Assembly (NCBI GenBank): GCA_947589465.1
Contig: CANQAE010000002.1
Location: 1 to 64,000 of the forward strand
Length of the DNA stretch: 64,000 bases
DNA from: an uncultured Clostridia bacterium
GTDB lineage: Bacteria > Bacillota > Clostridia > Christensenellales > Pumilibacteraceae
Direction: 5' to 3'
Shown: positions 43,467 through 52,358 of the stretch, in pieces
Numbering within the stretch: position 1 is the first letter of the stretch
How the letters are laid out: each line of letters opens with the position of its first letter
Program-made: the position numbers and the translations under genes
Notes under the pieces: generated by a model
Told to the model about the DNA's origin: nothing
Seen by the model: the letters and a program-made list of their open reading frames with translations, nothing else
Database searches by the model: none

Positions 43467-44798
43467 TTAGAGAAGTTCTTCGTCCTCGACAGGCGGTTCG
43501 CTCTCCCCTTTTTCTTTACGATTGTCTATGATTTTATCCAAAGATTCGTCGTATATGGATTTGCCGCCGCACAAATACGAAACAAAATATGCTACGGCGA
43601 CGGCTATCATCGCCGCAAAAAACGTGTTCGCGCTCCCGCCCATCTCGACGACCAAAATTACAGACATTATCGGTGCTTTGAGCGCCGCTCCCAAAAAGGC
43701 GCACATCGAGATCAGCACGAGCGTCGAATAATACGTTGCGCTCATTCCGCATGCCATTGCTATATTGCCAACCAAACCGCCGACAAGCGCGCCTATGCAC
43801 ATTAACGGAATAAACATTCCGCCCGTCACCTCGGCAGAAGAACACAAGGTCACGAAAACAAGTTTAAGTATAAGCATTGCCAAAAGGATCTGCCACTCAA
43901 CTTCCATTGCGCCGATCTTGCGGATGAGCGACGCGCCGCCGCCTATGAAATCGGCAAAAAACAGGCAAACTATGCCGCTGAGTACGAACGCCGACGCTAT
44001 CTTCGCAAAACGAGGAATCTTTATCTTGTTCATAAGCGACGACGAATATTTGAGCATGAGCGCAAAAGCGACCGCGACTGCGCCCGCCGCCACTCCTATT
44101 ATGAGCGGCAAATACATTTCTCCTACGTTTAGTTCGGCTGTTTCGAATTCAAATAGCGCGTGTCCGTACCCCGTCCACAATCCGAGCAACTTGGATGCGA
44201 CGGTGGCGAAGATCACCGAAACGGACGAAGTTACTATAAGCGAAGGCGAAAAATCCTTTCTACATTCTTCCAAAGCGAAAATTATTCCCGCAAACGGCGC
44301 ACCCACAGCCGTAGCAAAGCCGGCGCACGCTCCCCCCGTCGCGATAACGCTTTCCCATTCGCCCTTTTTCGAACCGATCTTGCTCACGCCGCTACCTATC
44401 GCGCCGCCCAAAAGCACAGACGGTCCTTCGCTGCCGAGCGGCAATCCGCTCACGAATGTGACGCAACTGCCGAGTATTTCGGCGGGCAAAGCCTTGTACC
44501 AACATATCGGCAACTTTTTACGCGATACGCCCTCTATGTACGGAACTCCGCCGCCCCGCGCTTCGGCGACATATTTGCTGTTGATGTGACCGATAAAAGC
44601 CGCTATGACGAGTCCGCCAATGAGCAACGGCAAAAATGCGAGATGATTATGTACAAAAGCATATACCGCTTCGCTCGCTTCGAGAAGATTCTCGACGACG
44701 AAAATAAATCCCCATACGACGCAACCGGTAATAACGCCCGTCAACGCTCCGTACCCTATACATTCCAACAGATTTATTATCTTTCGCTTTTTCGTCAT
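43467..44798 (-). CDS. CLC-family chloride channel or Cl-/H+ exchanger
   Basis: 443 residues from the ATG at 44798, eight bases after GAGGG; a longer TTG start is less likely. About 18 membrane segments in the double CLC repeat. The gating glutamate is in PLGSEGPSV near residue 120 and the inner proton-path pair in FALEECRKDF near 175, which favours an exchanger. The first selectivity loop reads GGGVP where most have GSGIP, so the chloride-coordinating serine is replaced by glycine. No CBS domains. Starts 11 bases after the PAP2 gene. Confidence 0.9.
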   Translation of the reverse strand: MTKKRKIINLLECIGYGALTGVITGCVVWGFIFVVENLLEASEAVYAFVHNHLAFLPLLIGGLVIAAFIGHINSKYVAEARGGGVPYIEGVSRKKLPICWYKALPAEILGSCVTFVSGLPLGSEGPSVLLGGAIGSGVSKIGSKKGEWESVIATGGACAGFATAVGAPFAGIIFALEECRKDFSPSLIVTSSVSVIFATVASKLLGLWTGYGHALFEFETAELNVGEMYLPLIIGVAAGAVAVAFALMLKYSSSLMNKIKIPRFAKIASAFVLSGIVCLFFADFIGGGASLIRKIGAMEVEWQILLAMLILKLVFVTLCSSAEVTGGMFIPLMCIGALVGGLVGNIAMACGMSATYYSTLVLISMCAFLGAALKAPIMSVILVVEMGGSANTFFAAMIAVAVAYFVSYLCGGKSIYDESLDKIIDNRKEKGESEPPVEDEELL

Positions 44799-44809
44799 AA
44801 CGTCGTCCC

Positions 44810-45703
44810 TCAAATTTTTAACTTCTTAAACAGCACAGGTGCGCACAACGTCACCCAAATGCCTATCGCAAAATACCTTATTAGGTCGAAAAACATTCTT
44901 GCCCAAGCGTTGTCCCACAGCGCAAAGAGATATTTGAGTCCCTCTTTGAGCGCAAGAAGCACGACCGCGCCGACAAGAACGCGAACGGGATATTTCCACT
45001 TCTTGTCTGCCTTGATTTCGTATTTAACGTGTTTTTTTTCGATATAATATCCTATTGCCGCCGCCGAATAGGTGCCTGCGATATCTACGAGCGTTCCGAA
45101 CACTTCGCCTTTGACCGCAAAAATCACGAGCGCAACGGCAAACAATACAACGCAAGCGGGCGCTATTCCGTAAACGGCCTTTTCTTCGTTTTCGCCGAAC
45201 AGGTCGAAAAGCCTATACCCCAAACATCCCACAGCGGCTCCTATCGCCGCGCCTGTGATAACGTCGGTCAAATAATGCTGACCGAGATACATTCTCGAAA
45301 TCATCACCATAGCGGTGGCGACGCAACAAATCGGCAAAATCGCCTTAAACCCCTTTGTCCTATGCGAATACATTGAAAGATGCGCCGAGATCACGGCTAT
45401 ATTGTTGCTGTGTCCGCTCGGAAACGAATATCCGCCCGTTCTTTCCATGATCGCTTTCGCGCCTGCTTTGTACGGGCGCGTTCGCTTTACCGCCGTCTTT
45501 ATCGTTCCCACGAATATCTGCGACGCCATAAACAGATTTACGAGGACAAATCCTTCGCGTTTGTTTACGCACCAATAGACGACCACGACTACCGCCATAA
45601 AGAACAGTTCGGTCCCCATCTGCGTCAAAATGTAAAAGAAGTAATCTGTAAACGGATTGCTCGCCTTTTGAAGAAAGTTTATTATGTCGAGTTCGAATCC
45701 CAT
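44810..45703 (-). CDS. PAP2-superfamily membrane phosphatase
   Basis: 297 residues from the ATG at 45703, which overlaps the rsfS stop by one base (TAATG) and follows GAGAG. Seven or so membrane helices. The three phosphatase motifs are present: KTAVKRTRP near 70, SFPSGHS near 95, and SRMYLGQHYLTD near 135. Members dephosphorylate phosphatidic acid, undecaprenyl pyrophosphate or similar lipids; the C-terminal extra helices are not diagnostic. Confidence 0.88.
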   Translation of the reverse strand: MGFELDIINFLQKASNPFTDYFFYILTQMGTELFFMAVVVVVYWCVNKREGFVLVNLFMASQIFVGTIKTAVKRTRPYKAGAKAIMERTGGYSFPSGHSNNIAVISAHLSMYSHRTKGFKAILPICCVATAMVMISRMYLGQHYLTDVITGAAIGAAVGCLGYRLFDLFGENEEKAVYGIAPACVVLFAVALVIFAVKGEVFGTLVDIAGTYSAAAIGYYIEKKHVKYEIKADKKWKYPVRVLVGAVVLLALKEGLKYLFALWDNAWARMFFDLIRYFAIGIWVTLCAPVLFKKLKI

Positions 45704-46065
45704 TACATTCTCTCTATATTGTCGCCGTCGTCCCAAAGACGTTCCAATTTATAAAATTCGCGCGCGTCCTCGTGGAAAATATGAAGTATAACGCAACCGT
45801 AATCGATCGCGACCCACTTCGGATCGACATCTCTGCCGCGAGGCTCTATGCCGTTTTCCTTACTCAGTTTCTCGTCAACATAATCGGCAAGGGCGCGGAC
45901 GGCAACGGTAGATTTTGCCGAGGCTATAACAAAATAGTCGGCAATGACCGTCTTGCCTTTGAGGTCTATCACCATTATGTCCTTGCCCTTCTTTTCGTCC
46001 AAAAAACCGGCGATCTTCTTCGCGAGTTCCTTCGACGACAACAAATTATCTGTTTCAAGACTCAT
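45703..46065 (-). CDS. rsfS: Ribosomal silencing factor RsfS
   Basis: Binds ribosomal protein uL14 and blocks subunit joining in starvation. 120 residues from the ATG at 46065, which overlaps the upstream stop as ATGA; an in-frame ATG five codons earlier also exists. LKGKTVIADYFVIASAKST near residue 36 and the C-terminal DYGCVILHIFHEDAREFY are diagnostic. Follows nadD-yqeK as in many Firmicutes. Confidence 0.95.
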   Translation of the reverse strand: MSLETDNLLSSKELAKKIAGFLDEKKGKDIMVIDLKGKTVIADYFVIASAKSTVAVRALADYVDEKLSKENGIEPRGRDVDPKWVAIDYGCVILHIFHEDAREFYKLERLWDDGDNIERM

Positions 46066-47189
46066 TTTTTTGATTTCCATAATTCGAATTTTCCTTTATT
46101 TTTTTCCGCGTATTTGCGGTATACGTCGATAGTGATAGGCACGATATATTTATTGTACCTTTGGAGATATTTTATCGTGTTTCCGAGCATCTTCTCGATG
46201 GCAAGACCGAGATCGATCGCCGCCGCCGCGCGTACCTCATCTATGCCGACGAATTTGCGTGCGGGTTCTATATAATCGGCGAGCGCGACGATTTCGGCGA
46301 GTGCGTCCATATTCATTCCGCAAGTCGTATGTGTGCGCACCGCTTCGACTATTTCCTTTTTCAGCCCGAAATATTTCGAACAAATTTCTGCGCCGTATTC
46401 GGCATGGCGGCAAGGCGGCGGCAAGGACTCGCAACTCACATGAATACCCATTTTTTCGAGTTTTTCTTCGGTGACGTACTTGCCTATGTCATGCATAATA
46501 AGCGCGATGATGCAATCATCTATGTTTACATCGTACCTTTTTGCGAGTTTTATCCCCTCTACCGTAGCACGATAAGTATGCTCAATACGTTCGCTTTTCA
46601 TATCGAAAAGCGGATAAGTGTCCGTAAACTTTTTGTAGTCGCGGTACAATTCATTTTTGTCTATAATAGACGCGACGGCGGCGTTTACGAGCGTATCATG
46701 TTTGCCGAATGCGACTGCCGCCTTGACTTCGCTCGACGAAACGTCCATTCCAACGAAATCGGCATAAGTCAGTCCCTCGACGATCGTTTTGTCGTATCCC
46801 GGACGAGGTATGACGTAGAACTCGCACAACTTTTTAAGTTCGTCCGCCATAAACCATTTGTCGAGAGTCCTCGCTCCCTCACTTCCTATTGCGAAATACA
46901 ATTTTCGATTCGGCGACGAGAAATGACGCACGGTATCTATCGAGTAACTGCATTTGTTGCGTCTGACCTCGAACGTCGAAATTTTAACATTCGGCTTAAA
47001 TTCGCAACTTTTGAGCATTTTGATGCGCAGTTTCGGGCTTGCGGTCTTGTTGCCCGCCTTGAAGGGCGAAATGTATGTGGGGACAACCAGAACTTCGTCG
47101 AATCTGTCCGCGAGATTGTTTATTATATTTTCGTGTCCCTTATGAACGGGATCGAAACTTCCGCCGTAAATAACAGTTCTTTTCATCAT
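46062..47189 (-). CDS. Nicotinate-nucleotide adenylyltransferase fused to YqeK HD phosphohydrolase
   Basis: 375 residues with two domains. Residues 1-185 are NadD: GGSFDPVHKGHENI at 9-22 is the nucleotidyltransferase motif and DVSSSEVKAA near 150 the C-terminal signature. Residues 195-365 are YqeK, an HD-domain Ap4A hydrolase: H...HDIGK near 232-236, CRHAEYGAEI near 262 and ALADYIEPARK near 305. In Bacillus nadD and yqeK are adjacent separate genes; here they are one reading frame with no stop or restart between. The start overlaps obg by 4 bases. Confidence 0.93.
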   Translation of the reverse strand: MMKRTVIYGGSFDPVHKGHENIINNLADRFDEVLVVPTYISPFKAGNKTASPKLRIKMLKSCEFKPNVKISTFEVRRNKCSYSIDTVRHFSSPNRKLYFAIGSEGARTLDKWFMADELKKLCEFYVIPRPGYDKTIVEGLTYADFVGMDVSSSEVKAAVAFGKHDTLVNAAVASIIDKNELYRDYKKFTDTYPLFDMKSERIEHTYRATVEGIKLAKRYDVNIDDCIIALIMHDIGKYVTEEKLEKMGIHVSCESLPPPCRHAEYGAEICSKYFGLKKEIVEAVRTHTTCGMNMDALAEIVALADYIEPARKFVGIDEVRAAAAIDLGLAIEKMLGNTIKYLQRYNKYIVPITIDVYRKYAEKNKGKFELWKSKK

Positions 47190-48445
47190 TCCACAAACTC
47201 GAATTCGAAATCGAGTATCCTCACTATGTCGCCGTCTTTCGCGCCGCGATTACGCAACTCTTTTATTATGCCCTTCTCTTTCAACGCTTTTTGGAAGTAG
47301 TTGAAACTGTCGTAGTCGTCGAGAACTACTCCGCGCGCAATTTCATCTATAAATCCGCCACTTAGCCCGAAACTTCCGTCGTCATATCTCTCGATCGTAT
47401 AGTCACGCGTACCTATTACGCCGAATTCGAACGGCTCGTATTCTATGGGCGCAGGCGGCGGCAGCGTATCGAGTTTTTGCACAATGGCTTTTACTAGTTC
47501 GTCTGTGCCTTTGTGCGTCAGTCCGCTTATTTCGACAATGCGTTTGCCTCGCACCTTTTTTCTAAAATTCTCTATATTTTCCAAAGGCGCTATATCGCAT
47601 TTATTGAGCGCTATTATCTGCGGCAAACTCGAAATGTTTCCGCCGTACGAACGAAGTTCCTTGTTTATTTTTTTGTAATCCTCGTACGGATCTCTGCCTT
47701 CGTAGCCCGAAATATCTATTACGTGTACAATAAGTCGCGTCCTGTCTATGTGACGCAAAAAGTCGTGTCCGAGCCCGACGCCTTCGCTCGCCCCCTCTAT
47801 AAGTCCCGGAATGTCCGCCACCACGAAACTGCGATCGTAATACGACACTACGCCGAGATTGGGGCTGAGCGTCGTGAAATGATAATCGGCTATTTTCGGC
47901 TTTGCGTTGGTTATGACAGACAAAAGAGTGCTTTTGCCGACATTGGGATAACCGACAAGCCCCACGTCCGCAATCGTCATAAGTTCGAGTATGACCGAAT
48001 GTTCTTCGGTGAGTTGCCCTTTTTGCGAAAAGTGCGGAGCCTGTCTGCGCGACGACTTGAAACGCGCGTTGCCTTTTCCGCCCTGTCCGCCCGTAAGCAC
48101 CGTTACAGTCTGCCCTTCTTCGTACATATCGGCGACGATCCTGCCCGATTCTTCGTCGCGTATGACCGTACCGCGCGGAACGGAAACAACGAGAGGTTCG
48201 CCCTGCTTGCCGTTGCAATATTTGGGCGAGCCGTTTTCGCCGTCGGGCGCGCGGAAATGCTGAGCGAACTTGAAATCGGCAAGCGAATTCTTTCGGTCGT
48301 CGGCGCGGAAAATAATGTCGCCGCCCTTGCCGCCGTCGCCGCCGTCCGGTCCGCCGTTCGCCACGTACTTTTCGGTATAAAACGACGTGCAACCGTTGCC
48401 GCCGTTACCTGCTTTTATGAAAATCTTGACTTTGTCTACAAACAT
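47186..48445 (-). CDS. obg: Obg/CgtA GTPase
   Basis: Essential ribosome-associated GTPase. 419 residues: glycine-rich Obg fold (1-158; GGNGGNGCTSF), G domain (160-330) with GYPNVGKST, DIPGLIEGASEG and NKCD motifs, and a C-terminal OCT domain (about 340-419). The presence of OCT is typical for Firmicutes. Starts 3 bases after nth with GAGAG before the ATG. Confidence 0.97.
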   Translation of the reverse strand: MFVDKVKIFIKAGNGGNGCTSFYTEKYVANGGPDGGDGGKGGDIIFRADDRKNSLADFKFAQHFRAPDGENGSPKYCNGKQGEPLVVSVPRGTVIRDEESGRIVADMYEEGQTVTVLTGGQGGKGNARFKSSRRQAPHFSQKGQLTEEHSVILELMTIADVGLVGYPNVGKSTLLSVITNAKPKIADYHFTTLSPNLGVVSYYDRSFVVADIPGLIEGASEGVGLGHDFLRHIDRTRLIVHVIDISGYEGRDPYEDYKKINKELRSYGGNISSLPQIIALNKCDIAPLENIENFRKKVRGKRIVEISGLTHKGTDELVKAIVQKLDTLPPPAPIEYEPFEFGVIGTRDYTIERYDDGSFGLSGGFIDEIARGVVLDDYDSFNYFQKALKEKGIIKELRNRGAKDGDIVRILDFEFEFVE

Positions 48446-48448
48446 AAT

Positions 48449-49090
48449 TTATCTCTCTTTATTTTGCATAATGCGTGGATATTCTACGCACAAATCGGTC
48501 AGCGGGCATCTGTCGCATTGCGGATTGAGTGATTTGCAGCAATATCTGCCGTGAAAAATCAACAAATGGTGAACGTTCGGCTTTATTTCGTCGGGGATCG
48601 TCCTCAAAAGGTCGGCTTCAACGTCATTCGGCGTTTTGCCGTCCGACAGTCCGAGCCTGTGACTTACCCTGAAAACGTGAGTATCGACCGCGATGGTCGT
48701 CTGCCCGAAAGCGACGCTTAACACAACGTTGGCGGTTTTGCGTCCCACTCCGCCGAGCGAAAGCAGTTCGTTCATTTCAGACGGGACTTTGCCGCCGAAT
48801 TTTTCGCAAATATCTTTGGACGCGGCTATAATGTTTTTCGCCTTGTTCCTGTAAAAGCCGCAAGAAAAGATGAGTTCTTCGAGCCTGCTTTGTTCCATAG
48901 CCGCAAACTCCCATGGAGTATCCGCCACGCGAAAGAGCGTTTTCGTAACTTCGTTTACGCGTTTATCTGTGCATTGAGCAGACAAAATGACGGCGACGAG
49001 CAATTCGAACGGGGTCTTGTAACTCAACTCACATTCGGCTTGCGGATATTCTGCGGCAAGACGCGAGAAAATTTGTTCTATCCTATTCAT
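48449..49090 (-). CDS. nth: Endonuclease III
   Basis: Base-excision repair glycosylase/AP lyase for oxidised pyrimidines. 213 residues. Helix-hairpin-helix with catalytic lysine in LGGVGRKTANVV near residue 115, catalytic Asp in VDTHVFRV near 135, and a [4Fe-4S] cluster C-x6-C-x2-C-x5-C (CKSLNPQC, DRC, PLTDLC) near 185-201. The ATG directly follows the MFS stop (TAAATG). Confidence 0.96.
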   Translation of the reverse strand: MNRIEQIFSRLAAEYPQAECELSYKTPFELLVAVILSAQCTDKRVNEVTKTLFRVADTPWEFAAMEQSRLEELIFSCGFYRNKAKNIIAASKDICEKFGGKVPSEMNELLSLGGVGRKTANVVLSVAFGQTTIAVDTHVFRVSHRLGLSDGKTPNDVEADLLRTIPDEIKPNVHHLLIFHGRYCCKSLNPQCDRCPLTDLCVEYPRIMQNKER

Positions 49091-50545
49091 TTATTCCGCC
49101 TTTTCCTCTTTTTTATTCGAATCTTCATTTGCGATCGCCTTTACGTTTCCGTGTCGAACGAAACTCATGGTGACGAGCGCGAGCAAACTGAACACCGCCG
49201 CGTAAACGAGCAAACTGCGCGAATCTATAAATTGCATACACGCGCCCGCAAGTATGGGAGTTATTATTTGCGCCGCCATCGAAAACGAATAGTACATTCC
49301 CGTAAACACTCCCGTCGTACTTTCGCTTGCCATTTCGACGCTCATAACGAACGAATGGACGTTGATCGTCGCCCAACCTGCGCCCACAAGTATGAACACA
49401 GGGTACATTATGTATTTAAGCAATTCGACGTCGCTCACGGCATAAATGAGTATCGCTCCCAGCCCGAAGCCGGCGAGCATAAGCCCAACGCCGAGCATAA
49501 CCGTCTTTTTTCGTCCTATCTTTTCGCCGATCTTCCCCGCGGGAACGAAGAACACGAACGCCGCCGCCTGCGCAACGATGAGCGCAATCGAAAACTTCGG
49601 CATTTTGAGAACGTCGAGCGCAAACGCCGAAAAATGAGAAGTGACGCCGTTATACGCAAAGTACCATAACGCTACCGAAAGCAGAATGAACAAAAGGCTC
49701 TTTCGCTCCCCTTTGCCGAGCGCCTTAAAACCTTTTATTATCGAAATGCGCTGTTCGGCTTGCGGCTCGTCGTCCTCGACGATCCCCATTTCTTCGAGCA
49801 ATTTTTTCTTTTCTTCGACGAATTTGTTTTCCCTGACTTTGAGAACGAGTACGAGAGTGGCAAGCGCCATAAGTCCCGCGATAACGCCTACCAAAAGCCA
49901 GTTGTTGCCTACAAGCCTGTCCACCGTTTCGGGTATAAGCGTCGTTTCGCCGTTTTCGCCTACGACCTCTATCAACCTGCCCGTTTCTTCGGGCTTTATT
50001 GTCAAAAATGCGTCGAACATCATCAGCACGGTAGGAATTACGCCGCCTATCGTACCCATAATGTTGATTATCGTATTACCTTGACTTCTGAGTTGTTTGG
50101 GCGTCACGTCGGGCATGAGCGCAACCGCCGGCGTGCGATAAAGGCACATCGAAATAAGCAAAAACGCCGTCGTCACCATCATGACGGCAAGCCAACCCGA
50201 ATTGACGTTCTCGCCTTTCACCGCCATATTGTAACTCAAATTGACGAGCAAAAAGAAAAACGCGCCGAGAAGCGAGCCGACAACGATAAAAGGCATTCTT
50301 CTGCCGAACTTATCGCGCAAACGTCCTTTGAGATTATCCGACCATAGCCCCATAAACGGGAGCAAAAGCAGAGCCACTACGTTGTCGGCAGCCATAACCA
50401 ATCCGCGCAACGTTTCGCTTAATCCGAGTTCCCGAAGCATCAACGGCATAAGGTTATCGTAAACTTGCCAGAACATGGTTATCGCCATAAACGCAAGCCC
50501 TATCGTTACCGTGCGCTTTATATTCAATTTAGGTTGTGTCGCCAT
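49091..50545 (-). CDS. MFS transporter, SLC45/sugar-symporter-like
   Basis: 484 residues from the ATG at 50545, which has GGAG nine bases before it; an ATG five codons earlier lacks a site. Twelve membrane helices with a long cytoplasmic loop in the middle. KFGRRMPFIVVG after helix 2 and GEKIGRKKTVMLG after helix 8 are the paired MFS motifs. The order and the N-terminal VYDNLMPLMLRE are like sucrose or maltose symporters of the SLC45-like group; substrate unknown. Confidence 0.85.
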   Translation of the reverse strand: MATQPKLNIKRTVTIGLAFMAITMFWQVYDNLMPLMLRELGLSETLRGLVMAADNVVALLLLPFMGLWSDNLKGRLRDKFGRRMPFIVVGSLLGAFFFLLVNLSYNMAVKGENVNSGWLAVMMVTTAFLLISMCLYRTPAVALMPDVTPKQLRSQGNTIINIMGTIGGVIPTVLMMFDAFLTIKPEETGRLIEVVGENGETTLIPETVDRLVGNNWLLVGVIAGLMALATLVLVLKVRENKFVEEKKKLLEEMGIVEDDEPQAEQRISIIKGFKALGKGERKSLLFILLSVALWYFAYNGVTSHFSAFALDVLKMPKFSIALIVAQAAAFVFFVPAGKIGEKIGRKKTVMLGVGLMLAGFGLGAILIYAVSDVELLKYIMYPVFILVGAGWATINVHSFVMSVEMASESTTGVFTGMYYSFSMAAQIITPILAGACMQFIDSRSLLVYAAVFSLLALVTMSFVRHGNVKAIANEDSNKKEEKAE

Positions 50546-50599
50546 TTTATTTTGCTCCATAGGAAGTTTTTCGTTCGTAAAGGCAAATTTGCCCAATAC

Positions 50600-50628
50600 A
50601 GTATAACATAAAACGGCGAATAAGACAA
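50600..50628 (-). promoter_or_regulatory. Promoter of the MFS-nth unit
   Basis: Minus strand: TTGTCT (50628-50623), 17 bases, TATACT (50605-50600). Start near 50593, about 48 bases before the ATG. obg and downstream genes may be read from here as well, as the gaps are only a few bases. Confidence 0.6.
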
Positions 50629-50649
50629 CCAAAAGTCAATCGGGAAATG

Positions 50650-50898
50650 CTATTTTTTTGTAATATTAAGCGTCCCGTTGTAATCTTTTACGAGGTAAAC
50701 GCCCTTGAATGACGAATATTTGTCGTAGGAAAGCACTCTTTTGCCTATCGTCGGGTCATCGACCTTTACCGACAGCCCGCACCCGCTCCCTATGCTTTGC
50801 GGAGTGGAAACAAGTTCCGCGCGCTGTCCTTCGCGCCTTACCGCGTCCTTAAACTTGATAGCATTCGTTCTCGACCCGAAAGTAAAAATATAGTACAT
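50650..50898 (-). CDS. DUF3343-like small protein (putative S/Se carrier)
   Basis: 82 residues from the ATG at 50898, eight bases after GGAG; a much longer open frame upstream covers the opposite gene and is not coding. YYIFTFGSRTNAIKFKDA at the start and STPQSIGSGCGLSVKV with a lone cysteine (about residue 41) fit the DUF3343 family of small sulfur- or selenium-related proteins, which occur beside NifS-like desulfurases. The divergent neighbour is such a desulfurase, which strengthens the call. Confidence 0.75.
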   Translation of the reverse strand: MYYIFTFGSRTNAIKFKDAVRREGQRAELVSTPQSIGSGCGLSVKVDDPTIGKRVLSYDKYSSFKGVYLVKDYNGTLNITKK

Positions 50899-50940
50899 AA
50901 AAATTTCTCCGTTTGTGTGTAATCGTGTCCCCATCATCCG

Positions 50941-50970
50941 TATAATGTAATGTAGAACTACTACATTATA
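50941..50970. promoter_or_regulatory. Divergent promoters around a palindromic operator
   Basis: Two TATAAT boxes face each other: plus strand at 50941-50946 for the desulfurase gene, minus strand at 50970-50965 for the DUF3343 gene. Between and overlapping them is an inverted repeat TAATGTAG-5-CTACATTA (50948-50955 and 50961-50968). Matching -35 boxes are weak on both sides. One regulator bound here could control both genes. Confidence 0.65.
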
Positions 50971-50992
50971 TTTTCTTACTGCAAGGTATGTT

Positions 50993-52108
50993 ATGATATA
51001 TTTCGACAATTCAAGCACAACTTTCTTCAAACCGCCCGAAGTCATCGGCAGCGTGGGCGCGGCGCTGAAATTTCTGTCCGTGAACGCGGGCAGATCGGGA
51101 CACAAATACGCCATAAAAGCGGCTACCGCACTTAACAATACGCGTCTATCTGCGGCTAAACTTTTCGATTGCGAACCCGAAAGAACTATATTCACTTACG
51201 GCTGTACAGACAGTCTTAATCTCGCCGTTTTCGGCTCGGCTAAACGCGGCGGACACGTCGTCACAACTGCATTCGAGCATAACAGCGTGCTTCGACCTCT
51301 TTACAGATTGTACGGCGACGGAATAATCGACCTCACTGTCGTTTATCCGCAAAAAGACGGTTTTATCCACGCGCAAGACGTCCTGAACGCCGTCCGCCGC
51401 AACACTTACCTCGTGGCAATGAACAGCGTAAGCAATGTGACGGGCGCACCGCTCCCCGTGGAAGAAGTCGGGTCGGCGCTCAAATCGACAAACGTGCTGT
51501 TTCTCGTTGACGGGGCGCAAAGCGCGGGTTATCGCAAATACGACTATTCGAACTTCGATATGTTCGCCGTCGCACCGCACAAAGGTTTGCACGCGCCGCA
51601 AGGTGTGGGCTTGCTTTTGCTCGGCGAAAAAGCGCGTCTTAAACCCGTGCGGCTCGGCGGCACAGGCACTATGTCGAACAGCACCGTTCAACCTACCGAA
51701 CTCCCCGAAGCGCTCGAATCGGGCACTTTGCCTCTCCCGAATATCCTCGGTTTGAACGCCGCGGTGCATTATACGGAGCGCGAAGGCGAAAATAACGCGC
51801 GGAAAATTTCCTTGCTCGGCGAATATATGTTCGACAGGCTCAAATCGCTTACGGGCGTTACGGTCTATACCCAAAACCCCGACGCGGGAATAATCGCCTT
51901 TAACGTCGGTGACAAAGATTCGTCGGAAGTGGGCGACGAACTCGACAAACACGGATTTTGCGTTCGCAGCGGTCTGCACTGCGCTCCCCTGCTTCACAAA
52001 AGTTTCGGCACTGCCGATCGAGGTATGGTCCGCGCCTCTCTCGGCGTAGACAACACTTTCAAAGACGTGGACCTGTTTATCCAAACTTTGGAGGAGCATA
52101 TTTGTTGA
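50993..52108 (+). CDS. Cysteine-desulfurase-family PLP enzyme
   Basis: 371 residues, class V aminotransferase fold. YFDNSSTTFFKPP at the start, HNSVLRPL near 97, VDGAQSAGY near 175 and the PLP lysine in APHKGLHAPQG near 199. The catalytic cysteine is Cys330 in RSGLHCAPL, in the SufS-like (group II) position. This subgroup (EGC-type NifS homologues) often lies beside DUF3343 and has been linked to selenium or sulfur mobilisation. No selD, selA, selB or yedF gene is in the window, so the selenium role is inference. AAGG precedes the ATG. Confidence 0.88.
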   Translation: MIYFDNSSTTFFKPPEVIGSVGAALKFLSVNAGRSGHKYAIKAATALNNTRLSAAKLFDCEPERTIFTYGCTDSLNLAVFGSAKRGGHVVTTAFEHNSVLRPLYRLYGDGIIDLTVVYPQKDGFIHAQDVLNAVRRNTYLVAMNSVSNVTGAPLPVEEVGSALKSTNVLFLVDGAQSAGYRKYDYSNFDMFAVAPHKGLHAPQGVGLLLLGEKARLKPVRLGGTGTMSNSTVQPTELPEALESGTLPLPNILGLNAAVHYTEREGENNARKISLLGEYMFDRLKSLTGVTVYTQNPDAGIIAFNVGDKDSSEVGDELDKHGFCVRSGLHCAPLLHKSFGTADRGMVRASLGVDNTFKDVDLFIQTLEEHIC

Positions 52109-52200
52109 TCGCTTAATCCCGCCCGTCATTGGTCTTTTTTGTGACAAAAATTGACGGACTTTTTGCGAATATCGCTTTCGTTACATTTAGTTTAACCTTA

Positions 52201-52350
52201 TGTTCTTGGCATACCCTCCAAAAGGATATGCCAAGTTTATAAGTTATGGCATCGTCCCTTTTGGTAAGGGTAGGACAAGATTAAAGGCGGCTACTGCCGC
52301 TTTTATAGGGACGCCTTCAAAAGGTCAAATTTATAATTTGTCCCTATCCG
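52201..52350 (+). other. Structured non-coding stretch with four hairpins
   Basis: In the 250-base gap after the desulfurase gene: stem 1, 9 bp, 52205-52213 with 52227-52235; stem 2, CCCTT/AAGGG, 52256-52270; stem 3, AAAGGCGGC with GCCGCTTT, 52283-52302, followed by TTTTAT and terminator-like; stem 4, 8 bp ATAGGGAC/GTCCCTAT, 52305-52312 with 52340-52347. Stems 1 and 4 enclose related loops (CCnTCnAAAAGG and TTTATAA). An open frame across it looks non-coding. It may be a small RNA, a dispersed repeat, or a terminator cluster. Confidence 0.5.
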
Positions 52351-52358
52351 CCATTGTA

